Of a DNA stretch of 14,389 nucleotides, positions 8,236 to 14,389 are shown one piece after another. The DNA is taken from positions 1 through 14,389 of the forward strand of contig CAZILN010000354.1 in NCBI GenBank assembly GCA_964540005.1, in the 5' to 3' direction. The position numbers and the translations under genes were made by a program. The stretch's first letter is position 1; each line of letters starts with the position of its first letter. The notes below the pieces were generated by a model, which was not told where the DNA came from, ran no database searches, and saw only the letters and a program-made list of their open reading frames with translations. This stretch comes from CAZILN01 sp964540005 (GTDB taxonomy: Bacteria; Bacteroidota; Bacteroidia; Bacteroidales; SM23-62).

Positions 8236-8297
8236 AATTAAGTAGTTTTAGGGTTAGAAATGATACCAATGTTTAATTCAGTATTTTTGCATTCGTT

Positions 8298-8305
8298 CAA
8301 ATATA
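8298..8305 (-). promoter_or_regulatory. Bacteroidota-type -7 element (TATATTTG) for susC-susD
   Basis: On the minus strand this reads TATATTTG, an exact TAnnTTTG, giving a leader of about 60 bases before the susC ATG at 8235. A T-rich TTTA about 20 bases upstream could serve as a weak -33 element. The lack of a clean -33 TTTG would fit a promoter needing an activator. Confidence 0.5.
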
Positions 8306-8340
8306 ATAATTATTTAATTATATCCTAAATAATAAAAAAA

Positions 8341-8373
8341 AATGCTTTCACTGAATGCTGTAGCATAAAATGC
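8341..8373. repeat. Clustered ATGC/GCAT inverted repeats, possible operator
   Basis: Within 33 bases the word AATGCT occurs twice in direct orientation (8341-8346, 8354-8359). The second copy forms a dyad with AGCAT (8355-8366, arms ATGCT/AGCAT, two-base centre). An overlapping dyad GCAT-AAA-ATGC occupies 8363-8373. The cluster begins about 35 bases upstream of the susC -7 element, where an activator would bind. No regulator gene is visible in the window to assign to it. Confidence 0.35.
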
Positions 8374-8554
8374 ACAAGTCATTAATTATCAACGACATAA
8401 CAAAATAATGTTCATTTTTTTTTTTTAACCACATGCGTAAAAATGGATTCTTTCTAAATAAATTCAGCCTGTCCAGACATATTTTACGGCTGGAATTGTC
8501 GTAAAAATCAGATATTTATTTTTTATCTTACCATTGGATAATCTTAGATTCAGC

Positions 8555-9667
8555 ATGAAACCATTAACTACGATTCTTATGATCCTGGCATTGATCAGCC
8601 TGCCTGAAAGCTGTACCAGGAAAGACATGACTGTCCCTGATGAACAATCCCTGCCAGAAACCCTCCTGCTCAAGGATTTTAATCCGCGTTCCATCTTCAA
8701 TGTAACAATCACAGATATCAGAAAGGCCCGGCACCCTGTGATCGATATGCATGCGCATCATTATGCCGGATCCGTGGAGGAAGCTGCCGAATGGGCCGGA
8801 CTAATGGATGAACTGGGAATGGCTAAATGCATAATTATGACCCAGGCTACAGGGGCCAGATTTGATTCTATTATTGAGATTTATCAAGGATTTCCGAATC
8901 ATTTTGAAGTCTGGTGCGGTATTGATTACAGCCGGTACAAGGAACCGGATTTTGCCCGGCATGCAGTTGCCGAGCTTGTCCGTTGCTTTGGTAAAGGCGC
9001 CCGGGGAGTGGGCGAACTGGGCGATAAGGGAAAAGGGCTCTATTATTGTAAACCGCCAGCCTGGGGAATGCATTCCGATGATCCGCGGATGGATCCCCTG
9101 TTTGACAAATGTGCTGAACTGGAACTGCCGGTGAACATACATGTGGCCGATCCGAAGTGGATGTACGAAACAATGGATTCTACCAATGACGGACTCATGA
9201 ATGCCTACAAATGGCGCCTTGATAACCAGCCGGATATAGTTGGTCACCAGGGAATGATCAACATTCTTGAACGCACTATAAAAAGGCACCCCAGGACCAC
9301 ATTCGTGGCCTGCCACCTGGCCAACTGCTGTTACGACCTGGAACAGGCAGGAAGGCTGCTTGACAGTTGCCCGAACCTCTATTTCGATATTGGGGCAAGA
9401 TTCGCCGAACTGACTGCCACGCCCAGGGCCAGCAGACAATTCATTCAGCATTATGCTGACCGCATTTTATACGGGACTGATATGGGGATAGACCCGAACA
9501 TGTACCGGCTTACCTTCAGGTTGCTGGAAACGGCTGACGAGCATGTCTACCACAGAAGCCTGTCCTACCATTGGCCCTGCAACGGACTGGACCTCCCGGA
9601 GCAAACACTGGAAATGATCTATCATCAGAACGCTCTGGGGATATTGTACCGGTCCGGGCAGTATTGA
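8555..9667 (+). CDS. Exported amidohydrolase (Amidohydro_2-type TIM-barrel metalloenzyme)
   Basis: The protein has 370 residues from the ATG at 8555; an in-frame TTG at 8534 would put seven residues before a good signal sequence and is less likely. Residues 1-19 are a hydrophobic signal followed by C20 (LPESC). This suggests a lipoprotein, although the -3 to -1 residues PES are poor lipobox matches. Metal-site motifs of the amidohydrolase superfamily are in order: HxH at H66/H68 (DMHAHH), E154 (GVGELG), H196 (NIHVAD), H254 (ACHLAN) and D309 (YGTDMG). This is the ligand order of the Amidohydro_2 group of hydrolases and decarboxylases. The exact reaction is unknown. Its position divergent from susCD and upstream of two envelope lipoproteins suggests it processes an imported or surface-bound compound. 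It is cysteine-rich for the family (C92, C121, C144, C165, C186, C253, C258, C259, C272, C342), which could affect folding in the periplasm. Confidence 0.9.
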   Translation: MKPLTTILMILALISLPESCTRKDMTVPDEQSLPETLLLKDFNPRSIFNVTITDIRKARHPVIDMHAHHYAGSVEEAAEWAGLMDELGMAKCIIMTQATGARFDSIIEIYQGFPNHFEVWCGIDYSRYKEPDFARHAVAELVRCFGKGARGVGELGDKGKGLYYCKPPAWGMHSDDPRMDPLFDKCAELELPVNIHVADPKWMYETMDSTNDGLMNAYKWRLDNQPDIVGHQGMINILERTIKRHPRTTFVACHLANCCYDLEQAGRLLDSCPNLYFDIGARFAELTATPRASRQFIQHYADRILYGTDMGIDPNMYRLTFRLLETADEHVYHRSLSYHWPCNGLDLPEQTLEMIYHQNALGILYRSGQY

Positions 9668-9896
9668 CATACAATTCCAAAGGCAAGCTGAAACCTGATT
9701 GATTATACTAAAACTCCCAGGGAAACCTTCCTGCTTGTTCCTTCAGATCCTGCTGTTGTCCTGTCATAAAAGGCTGGGATGCTCAAAGGGCATTCAAGAG
9801 GCAGCATTCTCCAGAGATTTTTTTTAAATGCGGAGTTTTAAGTTATTTTTGAACCCGGAACTCTTCAGGTATGGAGATACCATTACAATAAGTCAC
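9668..9896. other. Intergenic region before the large VCBS lipoprotein
   Basis: A 229-base gap on the plus strand. It contains the promoter candidate at 9844-9851. A small hairpin at 9718-9733 has no U-tract and is not called a terminator. I see no gene. Confidence 0.5.
9844..9851 (+). promoter_or_regulatory. Bacteroidota-type -7 element (TATTTTTG) for the VCBS lipoprotein pair
   Basis: This exact TAnnTTTG lies 45 bases before the ATG at 9897. A T-rich run (9818-9825) lies 18 bases upstream in the -33 region. It would lie inside the coding sequence if translation began at the more distal ATG at 9828, so it supports the 9897 start. Confidence 0.5.
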
Positions 9897-12800
9897 ATGA
9901 TAAAACCACTTTCCCGGACCCTTATATTCTTTCTGATCCTGACTGCATGCCAGTCCCCCTCCCATGATTCTAAAAGAGGAAGTAAAACACTTTTTTCATT
10001 GCTGCCATCCAGGGAAACCGGCATTGGTTTTGTAAATGAGATCGATGAGGGGGGGGAATTCAATATTTTAACCTACAGGAACTTCTATAACGGTGGTGGG
10101 GTGGCAATCGGGGATATCAACAGGGATGGCCTGGAGGACATCTTCTTGACTTCAAACCTGAATGCCAACAAGCTTTACCTGAACAAAGGAGGATGGAAAT
10201 TTGAGGATATCACTGAGGTAGCCGGGGCGGGCGGATCTGGCGCCTGGTCAACCGGGGCCACCTTTGCCGATGTGAACAGCGATGGCTGGCTGGATCTCTA
10301 TGTATGCAATTCAGGGCATATCGAAGGAGACGACAGGGAGAATGAACTCTACATCAATAATGGAGATCTCACCTTCACGGAAGAGGCAGAAGCATGGGGG
10401 CTGAAGGACAATGACTATTCAATGCATGCCTCCTTTTTCGACTACGATATGGATGGGGACCTGGACTGCTTTCTCCTGAATAACAATCTGATCGTCCCGA
10501 AACCCTCAGAATTCTACCAGAAATCAAGGAACGACATTGATCCTGATGGCGGGGATAAGCTCTACCGGAATGATGGGGACCATTATACTGATGTAACCCG
10601 GCAGGCGGGGATCTATTCAAGCGATGTGGGTTTCGGGCTTGGAGTATCTGTAAGTGACCTGAACGGGGATATGCTGCCGGATATCTATGTAAGCAATGAT
10701 TTCTGGGAGCGGGATTACCTTTATATTAACCAGGGAAACGGCAGGTTTATCGATGAACTGGATGAGCGGATGGGGAGCACTTCCCTGAACAGCATGGGGA
10801 CAGATATTGCAGATCTCAATAATGACGGGACATACGATGTGATGACCACCGATATGCTTCCGGGCGATAACTACCGGAATAAGACCATGACTGTCTTTGA
10901 TCCCTATTTCCCTGCCGATTCAAGATACCGGGTTGGTTACCACTACCAGCTGTTGCAGAATTCACTCCAGATAAACGATGGTCGGGGAAAATTCCAGGAG
11001 GTGGGTCATCTGGCAGGTGTAGCGGCATCCGACTGGAGCTGGGGCGCCCTTATCTTTGACTTCGACAACGATGGATGGAAGGACATATATATATCCAATG
11101 CCATCTTTCACGATGTAACCTCCCTGGATTTCATCGAATTTATTTCCGACAGGAGAAACATAGATGAGTTAATAATGAAAAGAGGCCAGTTTGACTGGCG
11201 TGATTTTGCAGTACTGCTGTCATCGAATCCTTTAGCCAATTATGCTTTAGTAAATGGCTTGAGTCATTCGGAGATGCCCGGATCAGGGCTGATTCCTACA
11301 TTTATAAACAGGGCGGATCAACTTGGACTAGGGGAGCCCGGATTCTCAAACGGAGCTGCCTATGGGGATCTGGATAACGATGGTGACCTGGATCTGGTTA
11401 CCAATAATATCAATATGGAGGCATTTGTTTACAGGAACAATTCCACCAATAATTATCTGAAGATCAGCCTCCGGGGAGAAGGCAAGAATCTGTCAGGTAT
11501 CGGCGCCCAGGTGCGGATCAGGCATGACGGGATTGAACAGTACCTGCAGAACTATCCCACCCGGAGTTTTGAAAGTAATGTGAGCCAGGGGCTGATATTC
11601 GGGCTGGGTAACAGTGACAGGATTGAAGAGCTCGAAGTGATCTGGGCAAATCACGCCAGACAGGTATTAACGGATATACAGGCCAATCAGGAGATCGTAC
11701 TTCGTCAGGCGGAAGCCGGGGATAGATTTTTTTACAATTTACCAGAGACAAATACTACTTATCACGAAGTACAGCTTCTTAAAGGCGATCATAAACATGT
11801 TGAGAATCCCTTCAATGATTTTAATTATGAGATCCTGCTCCCTAGGATGCTCTCCACCGACGGGCCGGTAATTATTAAAGGGGATGTGAACGGTGACGGC
11901 CGCGATGACTTTATTCTGGGGGGAGCTAAAGATGACCCGGATAAACTTTTCATACAGGATCAGGGGGGCTGGCACAGTACCGCAGATAACTGGCATAGAT
12001 TGGCCGGGGAGGATAAGCGTTTTGAGACTACCTGCGGCGCCATTTTCGATGCAGACGGAGATGGGGACAACGATATACTTCTGGGTGCCGGGGGAAATGA
12101 ATTTTTCCAGGGAAAGGAAGGATTTATGCTTCGGTTTTATGAAAACGACGGGAAGGGTAACTTTTCCAGTAATGATGATAAGCTGCCCCCGGCATTCGGC
12201 AACTTCTCATGCATCAGGCCGGAGGATATAGACATGGACGGGGACCTTGATCTGTTCATAGGTGCACGGATCGTCCCGGGTAATTTTGGTTTGCTTCCAC
12301 GGGCTTATCTGTTAAAGAATGACGGATCGGGTCATTGGACTGATGTGACCAGAAGAGAACTGGGTACAGCCGGAATGATCACCGATGCCGTTTGGAGTGA
12401 TGTGGACAGTGACGGAGATAAAGACTTGCTTGTTACTTGTGACTGGATGCCAGTGAAGATATTTGAGAATATGGGTGGAAGCCTGAACTATAACTGGTTC
12501 CTGTCCGATCAGATCCCTTCGGGCTGGTGGACGGCCATTAAAGCGGCGGATCTGGATGGGGACGGAGACGACGATTATGTGGTGGGCAACTGGGGGCTGA
12601 ACTCCAAGTTCAAGGCAAGCCATGACAGGCCCCTGACCATGTATGTGAAGGACTTTGATAACAACGGAAAATCAGAGTTTATCATCAACTACTATGCCCC
12701 GATAGATACCACGGCCTATCCCTTTGCCACCAAGGAGGATATGATGCAACAGATCCCTGCCCTGAGGAGAACCAATGAAAGTTATGAAGAGTATGCCAGC

Positions 12801-13235
12801 AAGACTTACGAGACCCTGTTGAGTGATGAGTCACAAAATAATGCGATTCTCTATAGCGTAGCTGTTATGGAGTCATCCTTGATATGGAATAATGGCAATA
12901 CATTGATACTGGAGCCCCTCCCTCTTGAAGCCCAGGTGAGCCCTGTATTTGCCATTGTTGCAGAAGACCTGGACGGAGACGGTCACACCGACCTGTGGCT
13001 GGGGGGTAACTTTTACGGCTTAAAACCAGAAGTTGGATACAACAACGCGAGCAGGGGGATATTTCTGAAAGGAAATTCCGGCAGTTTTCGATATATTTCC
13101 CCGGTCGAAACGGGTATTGAAGTATCCGGGGAAGTAAGGGATGCGACCACATTTAAAGGTCCGGAGGGTATTAGGATACTGGTTGCCAGGAATAATATGA
13201 GTACAGTGATGTTTGAAAGAAACAATGAAGACTAA
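9897..13235 (+). CDS. Large VCBS/FG-GAP repeat lipoprotein with central ASPIC/UnbV domain
   Basis: The protein has 1112 residues from the ATG at 9897. The frame extends back to 9828, but those 23 extra residues precede an excellent lipoprotein signal (MIKPLSRTLIFFLILTAC, cysteine at 18), so 9897 is preferred. Thirteen Asp-rich calcium-loop repeats are visible: seven at about residues 72, 124, 182, 253, 306, 388 and 491 (for example GDINRDGLEDIF, FDYDMDGDLD, GDLDNDGDLD), then six at about 661, 717, 776, 834, 884 and 1023 (GDVNGDGRDD, FDADGDGDND, ADLDGDGDDD). An ASPIC/UnbV domain lies between them at about 519-603 (NNYLKISLRGEG, GIGAQVRI, GLGNSDRIEELEVIW). The layout suggests two beta-propellers flanking ASPIC, anchored in the envelope. 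Such proteins are common beside SusCD loci in Bacteroidota, but their role is undefined; ligand or matrix binding is plausible. Its stop overlaps the next start by 11 bases. Confidence 0.93.
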   Translation: MIKPLSRTLIFFLILTACQSPSHDSKRGSKTLFSLLPSRETGIGFVNEIDEGGEFNILTYRNFYNGGGVAIGDINRDGLEDIFLTSNLNANKLYLNKGGWKFEDITEVAGAGGSGAWSTGATFADVNSDGWLDLYVCNSGHIEGDDRENELYINNGDLTFTEEAEAWGLKDNDYSMHASFFDYDMDGDLDCFLLNNNLIVPKPSEFYQKSRNDIDPDGGDKLYRNDGDHYTDVTRQAGIYSSDVGFGLGVSVSDLNGDMLPDIYVSNDFWERDYLYINQGNGRFIDELDERMGSTSLNSMGTDIADLNNDGTYDVMTTDMLPGDNYRNKTMTVFDPYFPADSRYRVGYHYQLLQNSLQINDGRGKFQEVGHLAGVAASDWSWGALIFDFDNDGWKDIYISNAIFHDVTSLDFIEFISDRRNIDELIMKRGQFDWRDFAVLLSSNPLANYALVNGLSHSEMPGSGLIPTFINRADQLGLGEPGFSNGAAYGDLDNDGDLDLVTNNINMEAFVYRNNSTNNYLKISLRGEGKNLSGIGAQVRIRHDGIEQYLQNYPTRSFESNVSQGLIFGLGNSDRIEELEVIWANHARQVLTDIQANQEIVLRQAEAGDRFFYNLPETNTTYHEVQLLKGDHKHVENPFNDFNYEILLPRMLSTDGPVIIKGDVNGDGRDDFILGGAKDDPDKLFIQDQGGWHSTADNWHRLAGEDKRFETTCGAIFDADGDGDNDILLGAGGNEFFQGKEGFMLRFYENDGKGNFSSNDDKLPPAFGNFSCIRPEDIDMDGDLDLFIGARIVPGNFGLLPRAYLLKNDGSGHWTDVTRRELGTAGMITDAVWSDVDSDGDKDLLVTCDWMPVKIFENMGGSLNYNWFLSDQIPSGWWTAIKAADLDGDGDDDYVVGNWGLNSKFKASHDRPLTMYVKDFDNNGKSEFIINYYAPIDTTAYPFATKEDMMQQIPALRRTNESYEEYASKTYETLLSDESQNNAILYSVAVMESSLIWNNGNTLILEPLPLEAQVSPVFAIVAEDLDGDGHTDLWLGGNFYGLKPEVGYNNASRGIFLKGNSGSFRYISPVETGIEVSGEVRDATTFKGPEGIRILVARNNMSTVMFERNNED

Positions 13236-14389
13236 TCCTTTTTTCATCATTATTTGGGCATTCTCCGTATTGCTTGTATCATGTGGCAGGGATAAGAGCT
13301 TATTCCAGAGAATGCTTCCCGGCCGGACCGCGATTGATTTCTCCAACAGGATCACAGAAAGCGAAACATACAATATCCTGAACTTTGAATATGTGTACAA
13401 CGGGGGAGGCACCTCCATTGGTGACTTTAACAATGACGGCCTGCAGGACATATTCTTTACAGGCAATATGGTTAACAACGAAATGTACCTGAACATGGGT
13501 GACTTCCGCTTCCGGAAGATCTCAGGCATTGCGGGTATCGAGGGAGAGGACAGGTGGTGCTCAGGATCGGCCGTGGTAGACATAAACAATGATGGATGGC
13601 TTGACCTCTATGTATGCGCAACCACCTATGATCCCAGTGAACGCAGGGCCAACCAGCTCTATATCAACCAGGGGGTGAACGGGGACAATGTCCCTCTTTT
13701 TAAAGAACTGGCCGAAGAATACGGGGTGGCGGATACCACCCATACCACCACCGCTGCCTTTTTTGACTACGACAATGACGGGGACCTGGACCTCTTCCTG
13801 GCAGTGAACCATATGGATCCCCGCCTCCATCCCAACGCCTACAGGAAGGAGGGCGATATGCGTTTAACTGTCAATGCTGACAGACTTTACGAAAACAGCT
13901 TCGACCAGGACAAAGGCCACCCGCTCTTCAAGAATGTATCCGGGGAGGCCGGCATGCTCACCGGTGGATTTGCGCTGGGCCTGAACATCGTGGATATCAA
14001 CAGGGATGGATGGAAGGATATCTATATATCCAATGACTATCTGTCGCGGGACCTGCTCTACATGAACAATGGAGACAAGACCTTCACCAACAGAGCTTTG
14101 GAGTACCTGAAACATACCTGTTACTCTGCTATGGGGATGAATGTCGGTGACGTGAATAACGACGGACTTGCCGATATCTTTGTACTGGATATGCTTCCTG
14201 AGTACAACGGACGCCGCAAAACCATGCTGCTCCCCAACGACTATAAATCCTATATTAATAATGAATTGTTCGGATACCCGTACCAGCATGTGCGCAACAT
14301 GCTGCAGCTTAACCAGGGATACAGGCCTGACAACGGCAAGTTGATTTTCAGTGAGATAGCCCTGTATGCCGGAATTTACGCCACGGACT
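13225..14389 (+). CDS. Paralogous VCBS/FG-GAP repeat lipoprotein, N-terminal part (3' end outside window)
   Basis: An open frame of 388 codons begins at the ATG at 13225, inside the last codons of the preceding gene in the +1 frame, and leaves the right edge. The signal runs to LLVSC with the cysteine at about 18. Five calcium-loop repeats are seen at about residues 66 (GDFNNDGLQDIF), 118 (VDINNDGWLDLY), 180 (FDYDNDGDLDLF), 256 (VDINRDGWKDIY) and 309 (GDVNNDGLADIF). Their spacing nearly copies that of the first five repeats of the upstream protein (72, 124, 182, 253, 306). Shared blocks include YNILNFEYVYNGGG against FNILTYRNFYNGGG, and SAMGMNVGDVNNDG against NSMGTDIADLNNDG. It is therefore a tandem paralogue and probably continues with an ASPIC/UnbV domain and a second repeat set beyond the window. 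The 11-base overlap implies cotranscription and translational coupling. Confidence 0.92.
   Translation, partial: MKTNPFFIIIWAFSVLLVSCGRDKSLFQRMLPGRTAIDFSNRITESETYNILNFEYVYNGGGTSIGDFNNDGLQDIFFTGNMVNNEMYLNMGDFRFRKISGIAGIEGEDRWCSGSAVVDINNDGWLDLYVCATTYDPSERRANQLYINQGVNGDNVPLFKELAEEYGVADTTHTTTAAFFDYDNDGDLDLFLAVNHMDPRLHPNAYRKEGDMRLTVNADRLYENSFDQDKGHPLFKNVSGEAGMLTGGFALGLNIVDINRDGWKDIYISNDYLSRDLLYMNNGDKTFTNRALEYLKHTCYSAMGMNVGDVNNDGLADIFVLDMLPEYNGRRKTMLLPNDYKSYINNELFGYPYQHVRNMLQLNQGYRPDNGKLIFSEIALYAGIYATD

Larger units (their letters stand above)
8236..8554. other. Divergent AT-rich regulatory region between susC-like and amidohydrolase genes
   Basis: This 319-base non-coding stretch separates divergent genes. 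It holds the susC promoter candidate (8298-8305), an inverted-repeat cluster (8341-8373), an A9 run near 8334-8342 and a T12 run at 8415-8426. A second exact TAnnTTTG on the plus strand (8282-8289) is about 265 bases before the amidohydrolase start. In DNA this AT-rich that may be chance. Nearer the amidohydrolase only weak matches are seen (TATTTTAC around 8480). I see no small gene. Confidence 0.55.

Noticed and set aside
8282..8289. Plus-strand TATTTTTG as promoter for the amidohydrolase
   Set aside because: It is an exact TAnnTTTG but lies about 265 bases from the start, in very AT-rich DNA within the susC leader; chance is likely.
8534..8554. TTG start for the amidohydrolase
   Set aside because: The ATG at 8555 begins the signal sequence directly.
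8801..9451. Minus-strand frame of 216 codons opposite the amidohydrolase
   Set aside because: It is antisense to a gene with clear metal-binding motifs, has no recognisable domain and no promoter.
9718..9733. Small hairpin (CAGGGAA/TTCCTG) after the amidohydrolase gene
   Set aside because: The stem is short and bulged, and no T-tract follows, so a terminator call is not supported.
9828..9896. Upstream ATG at 9828 for the large VCBS lipoprotein
   Set aside because: It would place 23 residues before a complete lipoprotein signal and would put the -7 promoter element inside the coding region.
13020..13589. Minus-strand frame of 189 codons across the junction of the two VCBS genes
   Set aside because: It is antisense to two well-supported coding sequences and has no recognisable motif.
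9897..14389. Asp-rich tandem motifs considered as DNA repeats
   Set aside because: The repeats are at protein level (VCBS/FG-GAP loops) and the DNA between copies is diverged; they are not simple or transposable repeats.

Overview
The window reads as chromosomal DNA from a member of the Bacteroidota. The evidence is a SusC/SusD outer-membrane uptake pair, several lipoproteins with FG-GAP/VCBS repeats and an ASPIC/UnbV domain, A-rich translation starts without clear Shine-Dalgarno sequences, and upstream matches to the Bacteroidota -7 promoter element TAnnTTTG. Genus cannot be decided from what is visible. I see no tRNA, rRNA, CRISPR array, insertion sequence or phage gene.

Layout, left to right. 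(1) Bases 1-699, minus strand: the N-terminal 233 residues of an FG-GAP repeat lipoprotein that runs off the left edge. (2) Bases 840-3120, minus strand: a tight two-gene unit. The first gene encodes an asparagine-synthase-like PP-loop enzyme with a reduced, cysteine-less glutaminase-like domain. The second encodes a radical SAM protein resembling the archaeosine-synthase (RaSEA/TIGR01210) group. Their reading frames overlap by 8 bases. (3) Bases 3252-3299: a strong bidirectional terminator separating this unit from the next. (4) Bases 3320-8235, minus strand: a susC-susD pair transcribed as susC then susD. (5) Bases 8236-8554: an AT-rich divergent regulatory region with a susC promoter candidate and a cluster of inverted repeats. 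(6) Bases 8555-9667, plus strand: an exported amidohydrolase. (7) Bases 9897-13235, plus strand: a 1112-residue VCBS/ASPIC lipoprotein, overlapping by 11 bases (8) a paralogous VCBS lipoprotein from 13225 that leaves the right edge.

Functionally, the susCD pair, the exported amidohydrolase and the large repeat lipoproteins look like an envelope locus for binding, processing and importing a ligand. No glycoside hydrolase, sulfatase, peptidase, sigma/anti-sigma pair or hybrid two-component regulator is visible in the window, so the substrate cannot be named. The asparagine-synthase-like/radical SAM pair is the least explained part. It has its own promoter candidate and the coupling expected of two enzymes acting in one pathway, and I cannot assign its product.
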